A DNA stretch of 64,000 nucleotides from Kitasatospora sp. MAP12-44. Its GTDB lineage: Bacteria > Actinomycetota > Actinomycetes > Streptomycetales > Streptomycetaceae. The translations under genes and the position numbers were made by a program. Position 1 is the stretch's first letter, and each line of letters opens with the position of its first letter. The stretch spans positions 868,001 to 932,000 of the forward strand of contig NZ_JARZAE010000004.1 of the NCBI RefSeq assembly GCF_029892095.1. The letters run 5' to 3'. The notes under the pieces were generated by a model, which was not told where the DNA came from, did not search any database, and worked only from the letters and a program-made list of their open reading frames with translations. Positions 50,904-59,233 of the stretch are shown piece after piece.

Positions 50904-53674
50904 CCACGAACGCCCCACCGACACCCCCCGCCATACCCGCCGTGCTCACCGGCCCCGGCCTGCTGGACGCGGCCCTGACCGGCGGCAAGTTCGCCCGGCT
51001 GGAGTCGATGCGCGCGGCCGGCCTGCCCGTCCCGCCGCTGTACTGCCTGCCCGCCACCGCCTTCGACACCGCCACCCGCGCGGTGCGCGCCGCACTGCCC
51101 CCGCCCCCGGACCCGGCCGACCCGGCCGCCGTGCGCGGCTGGAGCCGGGCCGCGCTGAGCGCCGCCGCCGGGCTCGCCGCCGAGCCCGCGCTCGTCGCGC
51201 AGCTGCTGACCGCCTTCGACCAGGTCATCGGCCCCGAGGGCCTGGCGGCGGTGCGGGCCTGCGCCGTCGCGGGGCCCGACGACCCGGGCGAGGACGCCGA
51301 GGGCGACCCGTTCGCCGGGATGAGCGACAGTTTCCTGTACGTCCCTCGCGAGCAGCTCGCGGCGCGGGTGACGGACTGCTGGCGCTCCGCCTGGAACCCG
51401 GAAGCGGTGCTCTACCGGCTGCGTCGCGGCGGCGACCCGGCAGCCGCCCGGATAGCCGTGGGCGTGCAGCAGATGGCCCTGGGCGCCAGGTCGTTCGTGG
51501 TCTTCACCCGCGACCCGCGCGACGGCGGGCACCGGCACCTGGTGGCCGCCGCGCACGGCATCGGCGAGGGCGTCGTGCAGGAGAAGGCGGACGTGGACCA
51601 CTTCTTCGTGGACCGCTCCGACGGCACAACGAGCTCCCAACTCACCCGCAAGACAAGGATGATGGTCGCCCCCACCGCCGCCGACCCGGGCCGCCCCGCG
51701 ATCGCCGAGGTACCGGCCGCCCTCGCGCTGGCGCCCGTACTGGACGAGGGGCAACTGCGCCTGGTCACCCGCCACGCCGAGCTGATCGAGCGTCATTTCG
51801 GCGGTCCGCAGGACATCGAGGGCACCTTCACCCCCGACGGCGCGCTGCACATCGTGCAGTCCCGCCCCCTCGTCGTGTCCGAGACCGCGTCCGAGACCGT
51901 GTCCAAGACCGCCTCGCCGGCCGCCTCGCCGGCCGCCACGCCCGCGCGGACCGTCCAGTGGAGCAACCACAACATCACCGAGAGCTACCCCGGGGTGTCC
52001 GGCGCGCTGACCTTCTCGGTCGCCGAGGAGTTCTACCGCGTCATCTTCACCGACCTGTACCGCCGCATGGGCGTCCCCGAACGCCGCCTGCGCCGCGCCG
52101 ACCACCAACTGCACCGGATGGTGGGCCTGTTGGACGGCCGGGTGTTCTACCGGCTGGACGCCTGGTACGCGCTGCACCAGCAGCTGCCCGCCTTCGGGAT
52201 CATCCGCGGCTGGTGGGAGCACGGGATGGGTCTGGCGGCGGACCCCCACCCGCCCGAGCACTCCCGGCCGCGGACCCTGCGGAACCTGCGCGCGGTGCCG
52301 GGCCTGCTCACCTGGATGTCCCAGCACCCGCGCGCCGTGCGGGAGTTCCTGCGCTGGTGGGACACCGTTCGGGCGGACGCCACGGCGATCGACGCACACA
52401 CTCCCGAGGAGCTGGTGGTCTTCTACCGGCGACTCTGGGCCGAGGTCGCCACCCGCTGGGGGGTCACCCTGACCAACAGCGTCTTCCTGGGCGCGGCGGC
52501 CGTCGGCCTGGACGGCCTGCTACGGCGCTGGGCCGGCCAGCAGGACCACGCGCTGCTGCTCGGCCTGCTCTCGGGCGGTCCGCAGAACCGCTCGCTCGCC
52601 GCGCTGCGCTCAGCCGTGGCGCTGGGCGAGTGCCTGGCCGCCCACCCGGCGGCCCGAGCGGACCTGCTGGGGACCGTCCCCGACCGGCAGTTGTGGCAGC
52701 AGCTCACCACCGGCCACTACGGACCAGGACCGGCCCGCGCCGCCGAGCTGCACCTCGCGCGCTACGGCGACCGGGCCCCCGGCGACCTCAAGTTGGAGCA
52801 GCCGACGCCCCGCCAGCAGCCCTGGACGGTGCTGGAGCAGGTCAGGCCGTTCGTCCGGCAGGGCTACTCCGTCGAGGCGTCCGTCGCCGAGGAGCGCCAG
52901 GTGCGCCGCCAGGCGGAGCAGGAGCTGCGCCTGGCCTGCCCGCAGCCGCTGCGCCGCGCGATCGTGCGGGCGCTGGCGGCCCTGATGCGACGCTTCGTCA
53001 AGGTCCGTGAGGACACCCGCTTCTGCCGCACCGAGCTGTACGGCATCAGTCGGCAACTCCTGCTGCGGATGGGCACCGCACTGGCCGAGGCGGCCCAACT
53101 GGACGCCGTCGAGGACGTGTTCGACCTGACGGTGGAGGAGGTGCTCGGCGCGGTCGACGGCACCCGGCCCAGCGGCGGGCTGCGCGAGCTCGCCGCCCAG
53201 CGGCGCGCCGAACGGGAGCGCTGCGCGGCGCTCCCCGCCCCGCCGTCGCGCCAGCTGACCGACGCCGGCGCGCTGCCCGCCGTCCCCCGGCCGTGGGCGG
53301 CGGCGGCCGCGCCGGCGAGCGGCGCGGCCGAGCAGGTGCTGCGCGGACTGCCCTCCAGCCGGGGCGTGGTGCGCGGTCGCGCCCGCGTCGTGCTGGACCC
53401 GGCCGAGGCCACCGAGGTGCTCGCGGACCGGATCCTGGTCGCCCGTGAGACCGACCCCGGCTGGCTGTTCCTGATGACGGCGGCCAAGGGCCTGGTGGTC
53501 GAGCGCGGCACGCTGCTGTCGCATACCGCGATCACCGGCAGGCTGCTCGGGGTGCCGACCGTGGTGGCCGTCGCGGGCGCCACCACGCTGATCCCGGACG
53601 GCGCCTGGGTGGAACTGGACGCCACCGAGGGCACCGTGCGGCTGCTCGGGCAATCCCCGGACGAGCAGCCGTGA
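50900..53674 (+). CDS. Rifampin phosphotransferase / PEP-synthase-like enzyme
   Basis: 924 residues with three parts as in rifampin phosphotransferase (RPH): an ATP-binding domain about 1-330 (GGKFARLESMRAAGLPVPP, FVVFTRDP, GIGEGVVQEKAD, DIEGTFTPDGALHIVQSRPL); a substrate domain about 340-800; and a C-terminal swivelling His domain about 825-920 with RGTLLSHTAITG, where the His takes the phosphate. No PEP-binding barrel follows, so it is not a PEP synthase. RPH phosphorylates a hydroxyl using the beta-phosphate of ATP. Here the acceptor may be an intermediate of the butenolide phosphate pathway. Coupled to both neighbours (ATGA, GTGA). Confidence 0.85.
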   Translation: MTTNAPPTPPAIPAVLTGPGLLDAALTGGKFARLESMRAAGLPVPPLYCLPATAFDTATRAVRAALPPPPDPADPAAVRGWSRAALSAAAGLAAEPALVAQLLTAFDQVIGPEGLAAVRACAVAGPDDPGEDAEGDPFAGMSDSFLYVPREQLAARVTDCWRSAWNPEAVLYRLRRGGDPAAARIAVGVQQMALGARSFVVFTRDPRDGGHRHLVAAAHGIGEGVVQEKADVDHFFVDRSDGTTSSQLTRKTRMMVAPTAADPGRPAIAEVPAALALAPVLDEGQLRLVTRHAELIERHFGGPQDIEGTFTPDGALHIVQSRPLVVSETASETVSKTASPAASPAATPARTVQWSNHNITESYPGVSGALTFSVAEEFYRVIFTDLYRRMGVPERRLRRADHQLHRMVGLLDGRVFYRLDAWYALHQQLPAFGIIRGWWEHGMGLAADPHPPEHSRPRTLRNLRAVPGLLTWMSQHPRAVREFLRWWDTVRADATAIDAHTPEELVVFYRRLWAEVATRWGVTLTNSVFLGAAAVGLDGLLRRWAGQQDHALLLGLLSGGPQNRSLAALRSAVALGECLAAHPAARADLLGTVPDRQLWQQLTTGHYGPGPARAAELHLARYGDRAPGDLKLEQPTPRQQPWTVLEQVRPFVRQGYSVEASVAEERQVRRQAEQELRLACPQPLRRAIVRALAALMRRFVKVREDTRFCRTELYGISRQLLLRMGTALAEAAQLDAVEDVFDLTVEEVLGAVDGTRPSGGLRELAAQRRAERERCAALPAPPSRQLTDAGALPAVPRPWAAAAAPASGAAEQVLRGLPSSRGVVRGRARVVLDPAEATEVLADRILVARETDPGWLFLMTAAKGLVVERGTLLSHTAITGRLLGVPTVVAVAGATTLIPDGAWVELDATEGTVRLLGQSPDEQP

Positions 53675-54567
53675 TCCGCCGGCTCGGCCGGTATGTGCGG
53701 GGCAGTTGGCCGCCCGCCTTCTACCTGCCGTACGCGCTGCTCTGGGCGCTGGGCCTGAGCGCCCTGTTCGCCCGCGCCGACCACCGGATCGGGAGCTGGC
53801 GCCCGGGGCCGGCCACCGTGCCGGCCGTCGCCGCGTTCGTGCTGGCGCTGCTGCTGATGCGGGCCGTCGACGACCTGCGCGACCTGCGGTACGACCGGGT
53901 GCACAATCCGCGCCGCCCGCTGCCCAGCGGCGCGGTCGCGGTGGCCGATCTGGGCGTGCTGCTCGGGGCGGGCTCGGCGGTGGCGCTGCTGCTCGCCCTG
54001 GCGGTCGGCCCGGGCGCCGCCACGGTGCTTGCCGCCGTGCTGCTCTACGCGGCGCTGCTGCTGGCGCTGGAGCTGCTCTGGCGCTGGCCCGCGCCGCAGC
54101 GGGTCACGCTCAGCGCGCTGCTGGGCCTGCCCGTCCAGCTGCTGCTGAACTGCTACCTGTACGCGGCGGTGCTCGCGCGGGCCGGGCTGCGGCCGGACGG
54201 GCAGCTGCTGGCGCCGCTGCTGACCGCCGTCGCCGCGTTCCTGCACCTGGAGTTCGCCCGCAAGACCACTCGCTCGCCGCAGCCGGGTGAGCACAGCTAC
54301 AGCACCCGCTACGGCGCGCAGGGCACCGCGGTGCGGTCGGTGGCGGCGGCGGGCGCCGCCGTGCTGCTCGCCCTGGCGGTGCTGCGGCCGTGGGCGGGGC
54401 ACGGCTGGGGCTGGCTGGTGCTGCTGCCGGCCGGCGCGGTGCTCTTCGGCGCGCGCCGGTTCTGGCCCGGGCGCGCCGTGCGCTGGCCGGCCGGCGCGGC
54501 GGCGCTCTTCCTGCTCGGCGACTTCGCCGTCTTCCTGCTGCTCGGACTCCTCGGAAAGGCCGCGTGA
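53671..54567 (+). CDS. UbiA-like membrane prenyltransferase family protein
   Basis: 298 residues, about eight membrane segments. DDLRDLRYDRVHNPRRPLPSG near residue 70 is the first Asp-rich motif of UbiA enzymes. The second motif is replaced by FARKTTRSPQPGEHSYSTRYG, a variant seen in a subgroup of actinobacterial UbiA-like proteins whose substrate is unknown. It may transfer a lipid or alcohol chain to a phosphate or ring. GTG 53671 overlaps the previous stop and its stop overlaps the P450 start (TGATG). Confidence 0.82.
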   Translation: MIRRLGRYVRGSWPPAFYLPYALLWALGLSALFARADHRIGSWRPGPATVPAVAAFVLALLLMRAVDDLRDLRYDRVHNPRRPLPSGAVAVADLGVLLGAGSAVALLLALAVGPGAATVLAAVLLYAALLLALELLWRWPAPQRVTLSALLGLPVQLLLNCYLYAAVLARAGLRPDGQLLAPLLTAVAAFLHLEFARKTTRSPQPGEHSYSTRYGAQGTAVRSVAAAGAAVLLALAVLRPWAGHGWGWLVLLPAGAVLFGARRFWPGRAVRWPAGAAALFLLGDFAVFLLLGLLGKAA

Positions 54568-55793
54568 TGCGTACTCCCCCGCGATGCCCCTTCCCCTTCC
54601 CGCAAGGGCCGGGCATCGGCGCGCCGACCGCGCACGAGCAGCTGGCGCGGACGCCCGGTCTCACCCCCGTCACCCTGCCCAGCGGCCTGCCCGCCCAGTT
54701 GGTGGCCCGCTGGGCGGAGGTGCGCACGGTGCTGAGCGACGACCGGTTCAGCCGCGCCTCCTTCCCCGGCCACCCGCTCTTCGCGCGCAGCTCGGAGTCG
54801 CTCGCGCTGGCCGCCAGCGACCCGCCGCTGCACACCCGGCGACGCCAGGCCGTCCGCGCGCTGTTCACCGCCCGGGCCGCGCGGCGGCTGGAGCCCGAGC
54901 TGCGCCGACTGGCCGAGCAAGCCCTGGACCGGCTGGTCACACTGCCCCAACCAACGGACCTGGTCGAGGAGTTCACGGTTCCCTTCGCACTGCGCGCGAT
55001 CACCGGGCTGCTCGGCGTGCCGCCCGAGGACGAGCCGTGGCTGCGCCCCCGGGTGGACCGGATGATGTCCACCACCCGGTTCACCGCGCCGCAGGTGGCC
55101 ACCGCGCACCAGGAGGCCCGGGAGTACTTCTCCGAGCTGGTGGAGCGCCGCGAGCGGGAGATCGCGGCCGGCACGCCGGGCGCGGACATGCTGACGGCCC
55201 TGCTCAGCGCCCCCGAGGAGCGGCGGCTGAGCCGGGCGGAGGTGGTGGTCTTCGGCGCCGGGCTGCTGATGGCGGGCTACGAGACCACCAGCAACCAGCT
55301 GGCGATGTGCGCGCTCGTCCTCTTCGGCGAGCAGGGCCCCGGCCTCGCCGACCGTCTGCGCGCCCAACCAGGGGCGCTCCCGGCCGCGTTGGAGGAGCTG
55401 CTGCGGCTCAGCTCGCTGGTCGCCACCGGCGGGGCGCCGCATGTGGTGACCGAGGACCTGGTGCTCGGGAGCACCCCGCTGCGGGCCGGCGAGGTGGTCG
55501 TCCCGCTCACCGACGCGGCCAACCTGGACGCGGAGCGCTTCGCGCAGCCCACCGCCTTCGACCCCGACCGGGCCGACAACCCGCACCTGGCCTTCGGCCA
55601 CGGGCGCCACTACTGCCTGGGCGCCGACCTGGCCCGCGCGGAGCTGCGGATCGGCCTGAGCGCGCTGCTCGAACGCTTCGACGGGCTGCGGGTGGACGCG
55701 CCGGCGCGGGGCCCGCGCTGGCGCCAGGGCATGTTCATCCGCGGCCCCGAGCAGCTGCCGGTGCGCTGGAGCGGCCTGCGGGCGCGGGGCTGA
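54567..55793 (+). CDS. Cytochrome P450
   Basis: 408 residues. The I-helix LLMAGYETTSNQ (AGxET) near residue 235, the ExxR motif ELLR near residue 285, and the haem-binding FGHGRHYCLGADLAR near 350 are all intact. It is a typical soluble actinobacterial class I P450, likely hydroxylating a lipid chain or the butenolide. No ferredoxin gene is adjacent. Its ATG shares a base with the UbiA stop. Confidence 0.93.
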   Translation: MRTPPRCPFPFPQGPGIGAPTAHEQLARTPGLTPVTLPSGLPAQLVARWAEVRTVLSDDRFSRASFPGHPLFARSSESLALAASDPPLHTRRRQAVRALFTARAARRLEPELRRLAEQALDRLVTLPQPTDLVEEFTVPFALRAITGLLGVPPEDEPWLRPRVDRMMSTTRFTAPQVATAHQEAREYFSELVERREREIAAGTPGADMLTALLSAPEERRLSRAEVVVFGAGLLMAGYETTSNQLAMCALVLFGEQGPGLADRLRAQPGALPAALEELLRLSSLVATGGAPHVVTEDLVLGSTPLRAGEVVVPLTDAANLDAERFAQPTAFDPDRADNPHLAFGHGRHYCLGADLARAELRIGLSALLERFDGLRVDAPARGPRWRQGMFIRGPEQLPVRWSGLRARG

Positions 55794-55797
55794 GGCG

Positions 55798-56865
55798 ATG
55801 CGCACCGACGGCGTCTTCCTCGCGGCCACCGGCGTCTTCCTGCCGCCGCGCATGCCGGTCGCGCAGGCCGTGGCCGGCGGGCTCTTCGACGCGGCCGAGG
55901 CCGAGCGCGGCGGCTGGCAGTCGGTCGCCGTGGCCGGCGAGCTGTCCGCACCCGAGCTGGCGGTGCGCGCCGCCCGCCAGGCGCTGGAGCGGTCCGGGCA
56001 CCGTGGCGAGGAGCTCGCGCTGCTGCTGCACGCGTCCGTACTGCACCAGGGCCCGGACGCGTGGCCCGCCCACGGCTACGTCCAACGGCAGGTTGCGGGC
56101 GGCAGCGCCCCCTCGCTGGAGATCCGCCAGGGCTGCTGCGGCATCCTCACCGGCCTGGAGCTGGCCGCGTGCTACCTGGCCTCCGCCGGACAGGTGGCAG
56201 CGCTGATCACCGGCGCGGACAACTTCGGGACCCCGCTGGTGGACCGCTGGCGCTACACCGCCGGCGCGGGGACCGACCGGCCCTCGGTGCTGGGCGACGC
56301 CGGCACCGCCGTGGTGCTCTCGCGCGCGGGCGGCTTCGCCCGGCTGCTGGCCGTCAACTCCTCCTCCGTGCCGCACCTGGAGGAGCTGTACCGCAGCGGT
56401 GTCCCGCTCTTCCCGCCCGAGCCGACGCTGGGCCGGCCGGCCCGACTCGGCGAGCGCTTCGCGCACCTGCGGCGCAGCGATCCGACCGGCTTCGTCGCCC
56501 TGCTGCGGGACCTCGCGGCCGCCCGCACCCAACTGGCCGCCCACACCCTGGCGGAGGCGGGCATCCGCCCGCAGGACGTCGCCCGCGCCACCCATGTGTT
56601 CTCCGGCACCGCCGGATATCTGCGTGCCGTCCTGCAGCCACTGGGCATCGATCCCGCGCGCGGACTACTCGACTTCGGGCGCGGGGTGGGGCACTTGGGC
56701 ACCGGCGACCATCTCGCGGGCCTCGACCATCTGCTGACGACGGGTCAACTGTCGCCCGGGGAACGGGTCCTGATGCTGGGCAACGGTGGCACCTCGATTG
56801 CGTGCGCGGTGGTCGAGATCGAACGACTCCCCTCCTGGGCGCAGGCCGCCGCCTCAGCGGGCTGA
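55798..56865 (+). CDS. KAS III-like acyltransferase
   Basis: 355 residues with the thiolase fold. The nucleophile is in IRQGCCGIL (Cys near 112); a His lies in RATHVFSG (about 266); and the segment normally holding the catalytic Asn reads GRGVGHLGTGDH. KAS III proteins with an Asp there (Cys-His-Asp, as in CerJ, ChlB3 and DpsC-type) act as acyltransferases rather than condensing enzymes. It may transfer an acyl group to the butenolide or a carrier. Last gene of the AfsA-like operon, 4 bp after the P450; the convergent PadR gene overlaps it by 12 bp. Confidence 0.85.
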   Translation: MRTDGVFLAATGVFLPPRMPVAQAVAGGLFDAAEAERGGWQSVAVAGELSAPELAVRAARQALERSGHRGEELALLLHASVLHQGPDAWPAHGYVQRQVAGGSAPSLEIRQGCCGILTGLELAACYLASAGQVAALITGADNFGTPLVDRWRYTAGAGTDRPSVLGDAGTAVVLSRAGGFARLLAVNSSSVPHLEELYRSGVPLFPPEPTLGRPARLGERFAHLRRSDPTGFVALLRDLAAARTQLAAHTLAEAGIRPQDVARATHVFSGTAGYLRAVLQPLGIDPARGLLDFGRGVGHLGTGDHLAGLDHLLTTGQLSPGERVLMLGNGGTSIACAVVEIERLPSWAQAAASAG

Positions 56866-57567
56866 ACCCACCGCGCCTTCCGCCGCGCCACCGCCCGTGC
56901 CTGCGCCTGCGTCTGCGTCTGCGTCTGCGCCCGTGCCTTCGCCCGCGCCTTCGCCCATGCCTGCACCCGCGCCTGCGTCTGCCGCGGCGCCGAGTTCCTC
57001 CGCCGACCAGGACAGCCGGCCCGAGCGGAGGTCCTCGACCACCGAGCGCAGCCAGCGCACCTCGGCCTCGGACACGGCGCGCAGGTACTCGACCTCCAGC
57101 AGGCTGACCCTGGGCAGGCCCTGCGCGCGCTCGTCGTTCTGCATCGCCTCCAGCGCGATGATCTTCTCCACCATGGCCTGCACCCGCCGCTCCAGAGCTG
57201 CGGTGATCTCGACCGGCGTCAGCATCAGCAGATTCGACAGCGCCACCGGGAACTGCGGGAACTCCTGCTTGGGCACCGCCAGCATGTCGACCAGCCACTC
57301 CCGGGCGACCTCGCGCCCGGCGTCGGTGACCTCGTAGACGGTCCGCTCGGGGTAGGCCTGGTCGCGCCCGGTCTCCCGGACGGCGACCAGGCCCGCCTCC
57401 TGCAGCCGGTCGATCGTGCGGTACAGGCTCGCGCGCTGCCCCACGTTGACGACCAGGTCCTTGCCCCACTCCTTGACCAACCGCTGCAGGCCGTAGGGGT
57501 GCAGCGGCTTGTAGTGCAGCAGGGCCAGGACGGTCAGCGCGAGCGGGGAGCTGCGGTGGGTGCTCAT
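56854..57567 (-). CDS. PadR-family transcriptional regulator
   Basis: 237 residues. ALTVLALLHYKPLHPYGLQRLVKEWG and SLYRTIDRLQEAGLVAVRE form the PadR wHTH, followed by the Vir-type C-terminal dimerisation helices. The last 45 residues are a Gly/Ala/Asp/Glu low-complexity tail (GAGAGMGEGAGEGTGADADADAG, here in two parts) from hexanucleotide repeats at 56890-56990. It is divergent from a FAD monooxygenase with palindromes between them, and convergent with the AfsA-like operon. Likely controls the monooxygenase and perhaps the operon. Confidence 0.88.
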   Translation of the reverse strand: MSTHRSSPLALTVLALLHYKPLHPYGLQRLVKEWGKDLVVNVGQRASLYRTIDRLQEAGLVAVRETGRDQAYPERTVYEVTDAGREVAREWLVDMLAVPKQEFPQFPVALSNLLMLTPVEITAALERRVQAMVEKIIALEAMQNDERAQGLPRVSLLEVEYLRAVSEAEVRWLRSVVEDLRSGRLSWSAEELGAAADAGAGAGMGEGAGEGTGADADADAGAGTGGGAAEGAVGSAR

Positions 57568-57590
57568 GGCGAGATTCTATCCGCGGCGGA

Positions 57591-57624
57591 ACTAGTTGAC
57601 CAGAGACTAGTTGCAGTGCAACTA
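57591..57624. promoter_or_regulatory. Candidate PadR operator with ACTAGTTG and TAGTTG-N5-CAACTA
   Basis: ACTAGTTG occurs at 57591 and 57606 as a direct repeat, and TAGTTG (57608-57613) with CAACTA (57619-57624) forms a perfect palindrome with 5-bp centre. All lie in the 64-bp gap between the PadR gene and the divergent monooxygenase. Confidence 0.6.
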
Positions 57625-57631
57625 TTTCCAC

Positions 57632-58861
57632 ATGGACACCCAGACCCGTAGCACCCACATCCTCAGCACCCAGAAGACCCATAGCGCGCTGGTCATCGGC
57701 GGCGGCATCGCCGGCCCGATCGCCGCGATGGCCCTGCAGAAGGCCGGGATCGAGGCCACCGTCCACGAGGCCTACCCCCGCACCGCCGAAGCCGTCGGCG
57801 CCGGACTGAGCCTCGCCCCCAACGGCCTGGACGCCCTGGACGCGATCGGCCTCGGCGACCTGGTCCGGCCGATCGGCCTCCCGATGACCGGCATCGTGCT
57901 GCAGGACTGGGCCGGCCGCCGACTCGCCGAGTTCGGCAACCCGCCCGGAGTGCCACCGATGCGGTTCCTCTTGCGCGCCGACCTCTACCGCGCGCTCTAC
58001 GACGAGGCCGCCCGCCGCGGCGTCCGCATCGAGCACGGCAAGCGCCTGGTCGGCGCGGACGAGACCGCCGACGGCGCGACCGCCCACTTCGCCGACGGGA
58101 CGCGGGCGAGCGCCGACATCCTGATCGGCACGGACGGCATCCGCTCAACCGTGCGCACCTTGATCGACCCGGCCGCGCCCGGCCCCCGGTACGCCGGCCT
58201 ACTGAGCCTCGGCGGCCTGGTGCACCGGCACCACCTGCCGTCCACGGGCGGCAAGATGAACATGAGCTTCGGCAAGCACGCTTTCTTCGGCTACCAGATC
58301 TTCGACGAGTCGCCGGCCGTCTGGTTCGCCAACCTGCCGCACCGCGAACCGATCACCACCGCCGAGGCCCAACTGACCACACCCGCCGAGTGGTTGCCGA
58401 TCCTGCGCGCGACCTTCGCCGAAGACCGCACGCCGGCCGGGCAGTTGATCGCGGCCACCGACCCGGCCGACCTGCTGGTGGTCGGCCCGATGGAGAACAT
58501 GCCGAGAGTGCCCACCTGGCACCGGGGCCGGCTGGTCCTGGTCGGCGACGCGGCCCACGCGCCCTCCTCCAGCTCCGGCCAGGGAGCCTCGCTCGCCATC
58601 GAGAGCGCCGTCCAACTGGCCCGCTGCCTACGCGACCTGCCGCACGACCAGGCGTTCGCCCGGTACGAGGAGTTGCGCCGCCCGCGCGTCGAGAAGATCA
58701 TCACCGAGACCACCCGCAAGAACAGCAGCAAGGCCGCCGGCCCGGTCGGCCGCGTCGTCAACGGCCTGGTGCTGCGGGCGGTCGGCAAGCTGGTGAAGCC
58801 GGAGAAGTCGGCCTGGATGTTCGACCACCGGATCGACTGGGACGCCCCGGTCTCCGCCTGA
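57632..58861 (+). CDS. FAD-dependent monooxygenase (PHBH/UbiH-type)
   Basis: 409 residues. ALVIGGGIAGPIAAMALQKAGIE near residue 20 (GxGxxG), DILIGTDGIRSTVR near 160 (DG motif) and RLVLVGDAAHAPSSSSGQG near 300 (GD motif) are the three class A flavin monooxygenase signatures. The motifs resemble tetracycline-modifying and aromatic hydroxylases. Divergent from the PadR regulator, so it may be an inducible detoxification enzyme. No tie to either biosynthetic locus is proven. Confidence 0.9.
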   Translation: MDTQTRSTHILSTQKTHSALVIGGGIAGPIAAMALQKAGIEATVHEAYPRTAEAVGAGLSLAPNGLDALDAIGLGDLVRPIGLPMTGIVLQDWAGRRLAEFGNPPGVPPMRFLLRADLYRALYDEAARRGVRIEHGKRLVGADETADGATAHFADGTRASADILIGTDGIRSTVRTLIDPAAPGPRYAGLLSLGGLVHRHHLPSTGGKMNMSFGKHAFFGYQIFDESPAVWFANLPHREPITTAEAQLTTPAEWLPILRATFAEDRTPAGQLIAATDPADLLVVGPMENMPRVPTWHRGRLVLVGDAAHAPSSSSGQGASLAIESAVQLARCLRDLPHDQAFARYEELRRPRVEKIITETTRKNSSKAAGPVGRVVNGLVLRAVGKLVKPEKSAWMFDHRIDWDAPVSA

Positions 58862-58944
58862 TCGCCACAAAGCCACTTGCCCTGCTCCGCCAGAGTCCCC
58901 CAGATCGAACATCCGCGCGGCAACGCGCAACGGGGCGAGACCGC

Positions 58945-59233
58945 ATAACCACGAACGACGCCGTCACACCCGAAGCCGCCACCCCCGACCCCTGGGCCCC
59001 ACCCCCCGCGACAGCCGGCGCGCCGCACGCCCCGCAACCCCCCTACGGCGTCTACGGCCCGTACGGCACCGCCCCCGCTCCATCTATCCGCCGACCGCGA
59101 AGAGCTGGACGGCGGGCACCCGAAGCAGCGTCTGCTTCCTGCGCGAGAACGGCGCGTCGGACAGCAAGCCCATACGACGCGACGCCACCGACCTGACCCC
59201 GGACCAGGTCACGTTCCTGCGGGCCGCCCACGC
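58945..59233 (+). pseudogene. Decayed DUF4190/septum-formation-like gene remnant
   Basis: An N-terminal part in one frame (TTNDAVTPEAATPDPWAPP then PYGVYGPYGTAP, the Pro/Tyr-rich head of such proteins) begins with ATA (58945) where homologues have ATG. After about 59085 the reading continues only in the next frame with SVCFLRENG, SKPIRRDATDLTPDQVTFLRAA, similar to the C-terminal end of septum-formation-like proteins. The membrane segments between are missing. Deletion plus start loss fit a pseudogene; the family match is by eye. Confidence 0.5.
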
